A stretch of 64,000 nucleotides of DNA from Spisula solida (Eukaryota > Mollusca > Bivalvia > Venerida > Mactridae): NCBI GenBank assembly GCA_947247005.1, contig OX365948.1:37390601-37454600 (forward strand), read 5' to 3'. Shown one piece after another: positions 24,505-37,000 of the stretch (positions are counted from its first letter, which is position 1; each line of letters opens with the position of its first letter). The position numbers and the translations under genes were made by a program. The notes below the pieces were generated by a model. That model worked only from the letters and a program-made list of their open reading frames with translations. It ran no database searches and was not told where the DNA came from.

Positions 24505-27500
24505 CACACCGTACAACCCGCTGTGTGTAAGGCAGTTATGTATGTTGAAGGCAGAGACACACGCGTTTTACGCCACTAGAGTGGGATAAGTATTTGTTAT
24601 TTTATATGTGTTTTGCGTTGCTTATGAAAGTGATCACTTACATATATCGTTGACGCGATGAATGAACAATAATTATAAACAATTTATGTGCCCACAAATG
24701 CCATATTATTCGAGTAAACAGGGTTTATGTTTGCGATGTTTGCCAAAAGTTCGAAACTTTCGCCTTTGACATTGAATTCTCAACTTAATTCGTGGTTTGG
24801 AACAATTCTAAAACATTGAATACAAACTTCAATCCTTCCTCAATATATCTGTCGTTTCCGTTTTGGACAATGTGCATTTTCTGTGAAGATACAGAGGTTT
24901 AAATTGAACGAGGTACCAAAAAAGTGCTAACGAAATAGGCAGTTCTGTTTTTCGAATGATAACGACAAAGGCAGAGCGTTAAATATTAATGCTAACGCAG
25001 AGGCAGAGATAAGAGACATATGCTAACAACAAAGGCAGAAATTCTAATGACTTGACGGGGCCATAAAACCCCTATGTACGATTTGTATGTTATAAATATA
25101 ACACTGATTCATGTTAGGCTGTATTCCAAAGTCCATTTCACCAAGAATCACGAGTGTTTAGTGGTTATTTTCATTAAGTTGATAAACGGAATATATTACA
25201 TACCTGGTGATCGCTGTGTTGGTGCAATGTTAAATAATTGACAGGGAGTGCAAAGTGTGTGCTCCAGAGTTAGCCTAACACATGATTAAGGACACAGAGT
25301 CATATAGCGGTCTGATGTATGCATTTTTGAGACAAATTGAAATTTGTTGTACGCAATAAGCATGGCATTATATGATGTACGAGAACATTTACCATAGGTG
25401 TAAAAAGAACATTAATAAATCAAAATACTAATGCAAATTGAGCAAAGCATGACAGCACCTTCTTTGCAAATCTTGCTAAGACTTTAAACGTCAAACTTTG
25501 CTGTCGAGGACATACTCAATAGTAATAAGAGAAAACATTCTGAAAAGAAAAGAATTAAAACATGTTTATAAACATGCATCATGTACACATGGCCGTGACA
25601 CCCGAATGTAGATGGTGGTATTTCCGAACAATGGCACCAAATGTATTGCTCGAGCGATAGTCTGTCTAATACCGAAAATTTAAAAACATAGAAACAAAAT
25701 AAAACAAGAATTACTCAGAAATACCGCTAATAGTGACGCCATTTGGCTAGTGCATGTATTATCATTTCAATTACAAAAACAAAACGATTAAAAGGTAATA
25801 AAAAAGATACAGAACTTGATAAAATTATTCTAGTCAATTTACAAAACATACATGATACCTCATGTAATGGTTATATGATCTTTGTAAACTGCGTCTGTCA
25901 CATCAGGTTATTAGCTCTAATTTCTTAATGAATGGAAATCAATAAACTGCGGTGAACATGTTGCTACTAAGTCAGTACCGCAGTATATGATTACGTAACA
26001 GCTTATGCCGACGAAAAAGGTACGGAAGGCAGTTAACAGAAGTGGTAATTGCTTTGTAAATACAAAGAAATACTGGAAATAGGTTTAAATTATTTATTGG
26101 GATATCCAACTGTCCTATAGATTTAGAAATATGAAGTAGCTTTGTAGTATATATATGCTGCAATTGATGGAACTATTTTGCATTACGGTTTACATCCGTG
26201 TCGGTAGTTATGCAATACCGGCTGACCGGTTTACTATTGCAAAGGTGGCGCTGCCTAGCGGTGGTGTAGGAAGAAAAGTAGTTTCATCAACTAAAGTATA
26301 GTCGATTGTAGAAACGTGTGTATATAACTATAGTTGGTCGATTCTGGAACAAATAAAAAGTATCTATATTACATAAAGCACTTGAATAGAGTGTCACGTA
26401 AAATTCCAGTGTCGATGACTTACAGTTCATGTTAACTGCTGACAAACAAGTGCTGTATTTATACCTAACTGTCATAGATCTACATTTATTAAATATGCAG
26501 ACGTGCATGGACATGTACTTAATTAGAGAATTTAAGGCTCCAGCACGAATAAGATGTAAAGTACAACCTCCTCGACAGAGCAACAACCTTTGATTTCCGG
26601 TAATTGTATGACTTCAATGATTAGGAGACTATAAAATTCAACTTGTATGACTTATTGCGCCTCCCAAAAACTGCGAATTTCACCGTCATTTTGTTAACAT
26701 TTAACTTATATTATCGATGGAATACTACGAGAACCATTCGTTTCTAAACTCTAAGACAGTGCCTGAAGAGCTTACGCCCCAAAAAAGCCATGCACTCATC
26801 ATTAACAGGCATAAAAGGCCACTCACAACCGACAATTGCCAGCGTCAGCGATCACCAGGTTTGTAATATATTCCGTTTATCAACTTGATGAAAATAACCA
26901 CTAAACACTCGTGATTCTTGGTGAAATGGAATTTGGAATACAGCCTAACATGAATCAGGGTTATATTTATAACATACAAATCGTACAAAGGGGTTTTATG
27001 GCCCTGTCAAGTCATTAGAATTTCTGCCTTTGTCGTTAGCATAAGTCTCTTATCTCTGCCTCTGCATTAATATTTAACGCTCTGCCTTTGTCGTTATCAT
27101 TCGAAAAACAGAACTGCCTATTTCGTTAGCACTTTTTTGTTACCTCGTTCAATTTAAACCCCTGTATCTTCACAGAAAATGCACATTGTCCAAAACGGAA
27201 ACGACAGATATATTGAGGAAGGATTGAAGTTTGCATTCAATGTTTTAGAATTGTTCCAAACCACGAATTAAGTTGAGAATTCAATGTCAAAGGCGAAAGT
27301 TTCGAACTTTTGGCAAACATCGCATACCTAAACCCTGTTTACTCGAATAATATGGCATTTGTGGGCACATAAATTGTATATACTTATTGTTCATTCATCG
27401 CGTGAACGATATATGTAAGTGATCACTTTCAAAAGCAACGCAAAACACATATAAAATAACAAATACTTACCCCACTCTAGTGGCGTAAAACGCGTGTGTC

Positions 27501-27551
27501 TCTGCCTTCAACATACAGAACTGCCTTACACACAGCGGGTTGTACGGTGTG
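24505..27551. mobile_element. 3.05-kb element with ~0.7-kb terminal inverted repeats
   Basis: Arms 24505-25216 and 26846-27551 are inverted copies from CACACCGTACAACCCGCTGT to the inner boundary CCTGGTGATCGCTG, nearly identical by eye. A 5-bp direct repeat AATAT abuts both ends (24500-24504 and 27552-27556). The 1.6-kb interior (25217-26845) has no recognisable protein, so it is non-autonomous. Low arm divergence suggests a young insertion or arm homogenisation. Confidence 0.88.
25217..26845. other. Interior of the 3.05-kb inverted-repeat element
   Basis: No transposase-like motif; open frames of 61-99 codons only. AT-rich. Confidence 0.55.
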
Positions 27552-27639
27552 AATATTGTTTGCAAGATTGAAATACACAAAACAGAACTACATTAATCTG
27601 TTTGTTTGTGTGCAAGTGTTATGGGGAATCAGACAAAAA

Positions 27640-28345
27640 TGATTAATGTTTTAAAGAGTTGTCGCCCTTTGCTAAAACTGTGTGTATTGTTTTTGCTCCA
27701 CTTACATGTACATATTGTAGTAGTCAATATCAGTAAGTATAGCAAGTTTCATTTGAATATCTTGAACCATTTTTGAACTTTGACCAATGTTAAAGTTTTT
27801 GAAACTGAAAAGGGGCATAAGACAAAATTTATCAAAGTTAGAGTTGTCGCCCATTGCTAAAGATATGCATATTATCACTGGCAATAATTATAGCAAGTTT
27901 CATTTGAATATCTACTATGGTTGTGAAGTTACGAAGAAAAAATATGAAAAATGAGTAAATTCGAATTTAACAAAGGGCCATAATTCTTCCAATATTGTAG
28001 CTAGAGTAATGTTACTTGCCATAAAATAGTGTTTGTTGTTGTGAGCTTATGTTTAAAATTTACAGTTGATATCTTCAATGCTTTTTAAGTTATCAAGAAA
28101 AAAAGCTGAAAAATAATAAAAATTTGAATTTTACAAAGGGCCATAACTCTTTCAATATTGTAGCGAGAGTAAAGTAACTTGCCATAAAATAGCGTACTGT
28201 TGTTGTGAGCTTATGTTTGAAGTCAATACCTATAATGGTTTTCAAATTATTAAGAAAAAACTTGAACAATGTGGACGGACAGACGGACGGACTGACGGAC
28301 TGACGGACGGACAGGGTGATAACAATAGGGCACGCAAAATTTTTT
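27640..28345 (-). repeat. Diverged bivalve-type repeat cluster with GGAC microsatellite
   Basis: Blocks around 'caaagggccataa.tctt.caatattgtagc.agagtaa' recur at about 27970 and 28130; 28270-28313 is a GGACGGAC/GACTGACGG run, followed by 'ttttgcggggccctgatgat'. Fragments of the same general type occur near 53114 and 58650. Confidence 0.6.
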
Positions 28346-28911
28346 TTGCGGGGCCCTGATGATACCAAATTGGATGGAAAATGTTCATTTACTTGTGCCC
28401 ATCAATTTGGCTTACAACAGTGGCCACTTTAAGGCCAAGGTTACTTCAAGGTCAAAATACTTTCTCATTATTTTCCTTATCATGACAGTCATTTTTATTC
28501 AAGTACATGCTAGATGTCTTAAATTGATGATTCACTTTCATTGATAATTGTTATTAGCATCAGTTTTGACATAGAATACGAGGAATTGTTATATGATCTT
28601 CCCTTCTAAGCCACATACCACATTTCTCTATATAGTGGGTATATATATGGTGTGAGTTCATATGTGTTATCAACAATATAAGAAACAACCAAAAACAGTG
28701 TATGTGAGAACATGTCATTTAATTTTCTAAATTTATCCAAGAATAAAAAAACCATACAACATAAATGATCAGAAATATTTTAGCACAACCTAAACTAATG
28801 TTGGCAAAACATATAGGTGGGCTACCTTAACCGCCATAAGCAATGCAATTGCGTACCCACTTGAACACTATTTATTTATTGTAGCCTCATCTATTTTTAC
28901 AAAATATATTT

Positions 28912-29165
28912 ATTTAAGGTCGATTGTGAAACAAGTTTTTCCAACTTATATATATCACTCTCGACACCTCATTCCTGATGCAATCCATCGCCACGAGGGT
29001 ATGAGAGAAGAGAAGCCAGTTTCCCTTTTATGCTGAGCGTCTAGCAAGGGAATTTCTGGTACCATTTTTATTTCGTCTTTGGTATGACGCGGCCAGGGAT
29101 CGAACCCGAGACCTCCCGCACTCGAAGCGAACGCTCAACCACTAGGCTATCGAGGAGGCGATCTT
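28912..29165 (-). mobile_element. tRNA-derived SINE, near complete
   Basis: Read on the minus strand, the 5' head (29165-29080) is tRNA-like: A box TAGCCTAGTGGTTGAG and B box GGTTCGATCC. The body follows toward 28912 and ends 'gaaacttgtttcacaatcgacc'. A second, headless copy lies at 21836-22010. Confidence 0.8.
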
Positions 29166-29478
29166 TGATTTTAACAGTTGGTATTAAATATTTCAACAGT
29201 CAAAAAAATTGACGCAGTTACTTGCCCTCGCACGACCTTAAAAATGTCATGTCGATCACATTACCTGAATGTCACTTTTCATTTGATCAAGTGTCAAATG
29301 GGTTAGAAAAGCTTTTGACAGTCATAAAGTCTGTCTCTGGGTGTAATGGGAGTTTAGCATCGTAGAAAAACGTGAGGTGCATGAATAATAAATGTAACTG
29401 TTTTGCCTAAACATTTTGTGTACATTTTCCTCATTTACCAAACTGTAACAGTTAACTGTTGGTAGCAAATATATATAT

Positions 29479-29936
29479 GAGCCGGTCTCCAGGAAAACCG
29501 GGCTTAGTGACATTGTATTAATGTAATAAGGTTAAGGTTGCTATGGTGACCATTTTCTGAAGAGTATCCATATTGAGAAACGAGGGGTTAGTGGTTGAAA
29601 ACAGTAGCTTCGTTTCTCTAAAAGCTAAAATTCACGATTTAGATAATTATGTTTTATTAAAAAAGGAATATAATTTTAAAATGTGATACAATTTCGAAAA
29701 GTTTACGTCAAGAACTCATCAAATACTGGATTTATGAACTTCTTACTAATGTTAATGTTTGCGACGTCACTATCAAAGTAGGGGGGGGAGTGGTTCGTTT
29801 TAAAAACTTTGCAATTTGAAGTTATATTTTGCTCAAATTTTCAGCAACTGTTCAAAAGAGCCTCGTCTTTCTAATGCTAAATTATCAAGATTTCCATTTT
29901 TTTGTCACTAAGCCCGGTTTTCCTGGAGAACGGCTC
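29479..29936. mobile_element. TIR MITE (GAGCCG..CTCCAGGAAAACCGGGC)
   Basis: Inverted ends of about 34 bp: TCCAGGAAAACCGGGCTTAG on the left, its complement on the right. A direct ATAT flanks both sides (29475-29478, 29937-29940). The 458-bp body is AT-rich with no ORF. Confidence 0.85.
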
Positions 29937-30584
29937 ATATTCATATTAACAACATTATGTATTTACTCACAGTCATATATCAGTATAGTAAATATGATTT
30001 GATGTTAGTGTTCTAGCCTTTGTTTTCTTGAAATACTTGCATTGGAACTCGATGTACGAAGTATACAAAACTGTTAGAGTTGTTCCCCTTGAAAGCAAAA
30101 CTATCATTATGAATTTTGAGTGGAGCATGAGTTTCCTGACAAGTAACCAGCTGCATGGCATACCCTACCTGAGATTTGAACCTGTAACTTCGATACTAGA
30201 AAAATTAACATTCTAGCACGAGAATCAGTTTTATTTAGGGTCAAAATAAATACGTAACGTAACAACATAGTAGATATTATGGTTTATTTATGAGATTCAT
30301 CAAAAGCATAATTAATAAAATTATTCAAATGACAATAACCTTCAGTTACTGTAGCTACTCCATCAGTAAAAATGTGCCCTATGACATTCATAAATGCTAC
30401 ATAGTTTAGAACTAACTGACAAAGTGACTTCATGCTTAATACATGTACAATAATCTCACATGTAAATACACAACAACCATGCACCATTTACTTTTGACTT
30501 CATGAACTATTTGTATGTCAGACCATGTCTGATGCAGGACCACCATAATCATATGAGATGCAGGACCATGTGCAACGCAGGACC

Positions 30585-30780
30585 AAGACAATGTCCAATA
30601 CAGGACAATGTCCAATACAGGACCAGGCCAATGTCCAATACAGGACCAGGACAATGTCCAATACAGGACCAGGACAATGTCCAATACAGGACCAGGACAA
30701 TGTCCAATACAGGACCAAGTCAATGTCCAAAACAGGACCATGGCAATGACCAATACAGGACAATGTCAAATTCAGGACCT
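30585..30780. repeat. 23-bp array
   Basis: About eight units of ACAATGTCCAATACAGGACC AGG, with shorter units at the edges. The long overlapping frames on both strands are artefacts. Confidence 0.9.
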
Positions 30781-31230
30781 GGACACAGCATCATTCCGAT
30801 ACGATATGGTGTTCTACAAAAGACCATATCTGACTCACTGCCAGCTCAGAGATTCAGTTATACTTCTAATTATGCAGTGATTGTAACCCTGAGGTTAAAC
30901 AAACTTTACATACATGTATGTACACACATACTGATGAAATGTCCATACTAAAGAATAAACACAAATACAAGGTAATATTTCCAATAAATGCAGAGATACT
31001 TGAAAATTGGATGCCATCAATACATATTCCAAACTTTTTTCATCTGAACAGCTTTTAAGTAAACTTTTTAAAAAAACTCGTCAATTTCATTCCTAACCTA
31101 ACTTGATTGTCATAAGCTTTAACTCAATGTATCTCAATCATGTCAAGAAATGTTACATGCATCGTTTAGATATCAATTCCAGGATTAAACACTGTAAAAC
31201 CTCACATAAAGACCACCTCAATGATAAGAC

Positions 31231-31441
31231 TACTGTTAACCTAGAAATTATTTCACGCAATTTAGTTTCGCAGAGTTCGCGAATAGTAGAATTTTCGAAA
31301 TTAAGCTGCCGCAAAAGTACTAAAAACATTACTATGGACACTGCAGGAAACTTAAAAACGCGAACATTTGTAGCTGCGAATATGCCCACTATCAGCAAAA
31401 CGCGAAAGTTAATATTTGCAAAAGTAAAGTGGTTTACAGTA
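31231..31441. mobile_element. TIR MITE (ACTGTtAACCTAGAAATTATT family), copy 1
   Basis: Starts TACTGTTAACCTAGAAATTA, ends GTGGTTTACAGTA. The interior has several 'cgcgaa' motifs and ACTGCAGGAAACTTAAAAAC, shared with the copies at 52285-52586 (inverted) and 53824-54033. Confidence 0.8.
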
Positions 31442-31856
31442 TCTCAACATTTCAGGTCCCTTTTCACTGTTATTCAGTTTATTTAACCTCTACAGTAAGA
31501 TTGACTCAATAATGAGACCAGTGATTTTCTAGAGTCCCTATGATGGTCTTAATATTCAGGTTTTACTTTATATACAACATGACAAGCATCACAACTACAA
31601 GGGTTTCTGAAACAAAAAAGTATGTCTTCCACAAAGGGCCACAACTCCAGCCTAAAATTCCTGACAATATGCATGTCAACTATGTTTGGTATGGCAAAGT
31701 ATTCATGTGAATTTTCGTTGAAATCCGACCAGTTGTTAAGGGGAACAATGAGGACAAACTTTGTGACTTCAATCTATTCAGACATCCGGCACAAATTCAA
31801 TGTCTCCCTCACTCTTATGATGGAGACACACTAGATATAGCATCAGTATAGACAAG

Positions 31857-32042
31857 TACTATATTCCGCCCAGGATAATGTGATATTTACAAACATGAAT
31901 CGGTTTGGTCAACTGTGGCAAATTGGTTTTACAAATCACTTAAATAAACAGATAAGGTCAGTACTGTACTCAAAACATAATTGATAATTGGTGCACATAA
32001 TTGTAATCCACCCGCCTTTCACATTATCCTGAGAGTACTATA
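31857..32042. mobile_element. TIR MITE (CCGCCCAGGATAATGTGA family), copy 1
   Basis: Left end CCGCCCAGGATAATGTGATA and right end TCACATTATCCTG form terminal inverted repeats, bounded by 'actata' motifs. The interior includes CGGTTTGGTCAACTGTGGCA. About 85-90% similar by eye to the copy at 33097-33299. Confidence 0.85.
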
Positions 32043-33096
32043 AAACAACTTCTCCAAACTATAGAAACAAAAACAAACATTTCAGAGTAAGGTAGAATAA
32101 TGCCACTAAGCAAAACATCAATTATAAGGCCACAACAAAATAATATTGTGATTCTAGTAACCCAACCAACCCTATTTTTTTGCCCTACCCTAAATATTGT
32201 ATTGGGTGTTTTTGCAGGAAATTACTGTAGATTGCTGATTTTCCAGTGCATGAAATCAATAAAATAAGTTTAAATGTAAAATGTTTTTCCAACTTGCCTA
32301 CTCTATTCTTTTTCAGCATGTTACCAGAACCACAACATTTATTCGTTTTGGCCTAATCCAAAAAAAAATTATTATAACGCAAAATATAAATAAATTTCAA
32401 ACAGAATTTAAATGTATTTTAGGACCGAACATGTGCACAAGTGCGTAAAGAATACAAAGTTGACTACAATATGAGGATTTTCTAATATCAAATATTGTTT
32501 TTGTAAATGGCTTTTACTAGAACAAACAGACAGGATAACATATAGATACATGCGTTTGGAGCCACAAGTGGCTGTATCGTTTCGTTCAATTTGATTAAAC
32601 TTTTTTTGCATGCATGGCCATTTGGTTTTATCTCTGCATATTTGTCCAAGGTCCTTCTGCTTGAGATAAGTGACAGAAAATTTGTGTGATGCAAAGAACC
32701 CGATGTGCTACCAATTTGATTAATAAATGATAACACTTATTACTGAAATTGAACAAAATGAAACAGGTACATGTGGTTAGAAGGGGTAGTGAAATAAATC
32801 ACTGACACCAATATTCTAACATCTAAGTAGTCACAAGAGGATAAAAAGTGGATATCGGGAAATCTGTGCACAGACCACTAGAACCCGGAGGATATAATTA
32901 CACAAGCAGCAAGTATAATGCCTAAACATTTAAAATCACTGCTAACTTTATTTAAACTGACATAAGGAGCCACAATCTCACGCAGATAAATATGTATTGT
33001 TATAGTGATGCTGACTAGCCTCAGATCATTGAATACATACACTCATCAAGCTAGTTCATGATATGTACATACAAACAATATAAATCAGACTTGTGC
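32043..33096. other. No gene seen
   Basis: AT-rich sequence between two copies of one MITE family; frames of 67-82 codons without motifs. Confidence 0.45.
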
Positions 33097-33299
33097 TATA
33101 GTCCGCCCAGGATAATGTGATATTTGCAAACATTAATCGGTTTGGTCAACTGTGGCAAAATTGGTTTTACAAATCACTTGAATAAACAGAAGGTCAGTAT
33201 TGTACTAAAAAAACTGATAATTGGTGCACATAATTGAAATCCACCTTTGTGGACCATACCAAAATTTCCCGCCTTTCACATTATCCTGGGCGTACTATA
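33097..33299. mobile_element. TIR MITE (CCGCCCAGGATAATGTGA family), copy 2
   Basis: Same terminal repeats and interior as 31857-32042, in the same orientation, with an extra 'ctttgtggaccatacc' stretch near the right end. Sits downstream of the DBT stop, possibly in the 3' UTR or flank. Confidence 0.85.
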
Positions 33300-33330
33300 C
33301 ATTCACTAATCATCACAGTATGTACCATAA

Positions 33331-33464
33331 TAGGAGAGATCACCATATTCATACGGAAAATGCCCGCCAGCAATCTATTGGATGAATGAACAATAAAAAC
33401 CTGACATTGACCAATAACTAGCTGGTGGTATGAATACCTTTGTATACAAACATGATCTCTCCTA
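33331..33464. mobile_element. Short TIR MITE (GGAGAGATCA family), copy 1
   Basis: Same termini, TA flanks and interior as the copy at 49388-49521, same orientation, with a few substitutions and a short length difference ('ctgacattgacc' versus 'ctgcc'). Lies 3' of DBT. Confidence 0.85.
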
Positions 33465-34049
33465 TAGTATTGTCTGTCAAAACTTTGTTTTCTTGAATAT
33501 TAAAGTAACCTTGTGACAGACAAATAGGCACTCTTCAAAATAAAGTTGGAAACATAATTTTACTTTGGTGATACCCATATTCCTCTTTAAATAACATTTA
33601 ACATATAATATTCCTCTTAGAATTGATGATGACACAACTTTCAACCATACAAATAAAGGATTAACAGATCAACTGTTATTGTGAGACTGACTTTGTTGTA
33701 AAGCTTTGAAAACCATCATCTAGAATCATATAAAATGCCTTATCAATAATAACACTGAATTAAATTTGCAAACCAATCCCACCACACTGTCTATAATGAA
33801 GCATACAATGAATGCAAGAGCCTAGTAAAATAATATAACAATGTTGTTCCAGGTGCTCAGTATCAAACACTGTGTATTATACTATGATAGTCCCATGCAT
33901 ATCCTTGGCATACAAACACACTATGTTATAGCTCAAATTTCAAACCACTCATGACATACAGTTACACAATCATGAGATTGAAATTTCCGATAGTTATCAC
34001 AAATGACTGCAGACTGTTATCACACATCTATTATTCACTGTTGCATGTG
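33465..34049. other. Presumed DBT 3' UTR and flank
   Basis: Follows the DBT stop codon (34050-34052) on the minus strand. I saw no confident polyadenylation signal close to the stop. Confidence 0.4.
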
Positions 34050-37000
34050 TCATTTAAGGTCTAATACCATAGATGTAGGATTTTCCAGGTAGGATTTCCA
34101 TAAGTTAGAGAATCTTGCCATAGTTGCACCTTCTATAACACGATGATCGGCAGACCAGCTGACTTGCATTATGTGACGTTTAACTACATTATCCTTTTCA
34201 TCAAATCTTGGTAAAGCCTGCAATGATCCCCAGAAAATACATACACGTACATTCAAATATCAGACTCATTGTATAATTATTATCTTAATACATGTACTAA
34301 AATTACACCAACATGAATAGCTTGTTTTCTGCTTTCTACTGCTTTCTACTGTACTGCCAACAATCGCTTCCGATTATTATTGGTAGGTGTCTGACAGGGG
34401 CAGACATAAAATCAATCAAGAGACAGAGGTGAGATACAAGGAATCCTGGTGTGTTACCCTAGCTCATTTCGAATAGAGTCCTTGGTTCTTGTACAGCACC
34501 GATACATGCGAGATTACCTCTGGGTGTCCTGGCTAGCTCAGTTGGAGAGAAAATGTAAAGTACAATGTACTGACTTAAAGTCTATTTTGAAATTTTCTGA
34601 CATGTTTCTGCTCAACCGACTGTACATTTATCCCCAGACCATTGAGTCGCAAATCGGCTGTTACACTCGGTGCTGATGGCAGCCACAGCACATTGGCTAT
34701 GACCCTCTCAGGTACCCATTTATACACCTGGATAAAGTGGAGCATGTGGGTTATTCTTGCTCACTCATGAAGTGTGCGCCCTACCTCTAGGCCACTGCTC
34801 CCGCACCCTACCTCTAGGCCACTGCTCCCGGACCCTACCTCTAGGCCACTGCTCCCTAGCATGACAGATACAGGTTGGAGTCCAGATTTGGGAAAGTTAT
34901 GTCGTATATTCACTGACCTATGCTACAGTCAAGTATATCATCACATTGTGGAGATATTGTCAATTGGGGTCAAGATCTAGTAAATAAGTGCATTATTTGA
35001 ATTTAAGTGCATACAGCTTTACTGTTGTTCTGTATGGAACAAGCACATGACAGTTTTCAGTATATTTTATTTGTTACTGGTTGTTTCTGGTGAATTGTTA
35101 CTTTTCAGTATTCAGTAAGATTCAGTTATAGGATCAAGACTTACCTGAATTTTACCAATAGCTCCTATGGCCACCTCTGGAGGTAGAATGACAGGTCGGG
35201 CGTAAGTTCCACCTATCTGTAAGACATACATACATCATACATGTAAATGTACAGTAACAAACTAGAAGGGTTTTTGACACCTAAAAGGGCCATAACTCCT
35301 GCAATAATCATCCAACCTAAAATTCCTGACATTATGCAACACTAGTCTTGGTACCAAGTATTGATGTGAAATAAGATTGAAATCAGACAAGCGGTTACAG
35401 GGTAAAGGAGAACAAGCGTGGACAAACTTTGCGACATCCATCCAGACTTACGTCCAGAACAAAATTATAATGACTCCCCCACATATTCGGGATATATAAT
35501 AACGATAATAGCGAGTATCTAAACTTGAAATGAGATTCACAAATAAAAATACAAAATGTAAATAATTGTATGGATTCCGTTGTCAATATTAGCAATATCA
35601 CCTGCACAAAGTTAGATCTTTTCAATGGTACCAGATTTGAGAGCGATGTCTGTTAATGCTCATGGTCATGTCATACCAAATGGTACCAGATTTGAGAGCG
35701 AGGTCTGTGTATGCTCCTGGCCATGTCATACCAAATGGTACCAGATTTGAGAGCGAGGGCTGTGTATGCTCGTGGCCATGTCATACCAAATGGTACCAGA
35801 TTTGAGAGCCAGGTCAATGTATATGCTCGTGACCATGTGATACCAAATGGTACCAGATTTGAGAAATGGTACCAATAGTTAATTTACTTGGCACTGGGAA
35901 TTTAAGAGGTTAACTGGATTTTGTTCTCTCATCAACTTGTATTGATGAATACAACCAGGAATTAGGCGTGGAGAGTGATCAATATAGGTTCACTCAACAA
36001 GCAAACAATCCTTTGTGTGACTACCGTAGACACTTGGGAGGCATTCAAAGCTTGTGTGTTCACCCACCAGACAACCATTCCTTCGTGTGACTCCCGTAGA
36101 CACTTGGGAGGCATTCAAAGCTTGTGTGTTCACTCAACAGGCAACCATTCCTTCGTGTGACTCCCGTAGACACTTGGGAGGCATTCAAAGCTTGTGTGTT
36201 CACTCAACTGGCAACCATTACTTGGTGTGACTCCCGTAGACACTTGGGAGGCATTCAATGCTTGTGTGTTCACCCAACAGGCAACCATTCCTTCGTGTGA
36301 CTCCCGTAGACACTTGGGAGGCATTCAATGCTTGTGTGTTCACTCAACAGGCAACCATTCCTTCGTGTGACTCCCGTAGACACTTGGGAGGCATTCAATG
36401 CTTGTGTGTTCACCCAACAGGCAACCATTCCTTCGTGTGACTCCCGTAGACACTTGGGAGGCATTCAATGCTTGTGTGTTCACCCAACAGGCAACCATTC
36501 CTTCGTGTGACTCCCATAGACACTTGGGAGGCATTCAAAGCTTGTGTGTTGACCCAACAGGCAACCATTCCTTCGTGTGACTCCCGTAGACACTTGGGAG
36601 GCATTCAATGCTTGTGTGTTCACCCAACAGGCAACCATTCCTTCGTGTGACTCCCGTAGACACTTGGGAGGCATTCAATGCTTGTGTGTTCACTCAACAG
36701 GCAACCATTCCTTCGTGTGACTCCCGTAGACACTTGGGAGGCATTCAATGCTTGTATGACAGAGATGGGAACCTGTGCTATCATAAATAAAGATTGAGTA
36801 GGCAAATCTAGTTTCACTTTCACTTAACAAGATGATATACAACATGTACATTATATAAAAAGTTTAATACTTACAGATCCAATATTTGATAGTGAGAACG
36901 TTCCACCAGTTAAATCATCTGTGCCGAGTTTACCAACCAAACCTAATGCATGAAGTCTGTTCAACTCTGAGGCTATCTCAAATATACTTAAAGATTGAAC

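Noticed and set aside
29080..29165. Functional tRNA gene
   Set aside because: A and B boxes are present, but the head continues into a repeated body and I could not fold a full cloverleaf with an intact acceptor stem; it is a SINE head.
30436..30951. Overlapping frames of 83-149 codons at the 23-bp array
   Set aside because: Array artefact, open on both strands.
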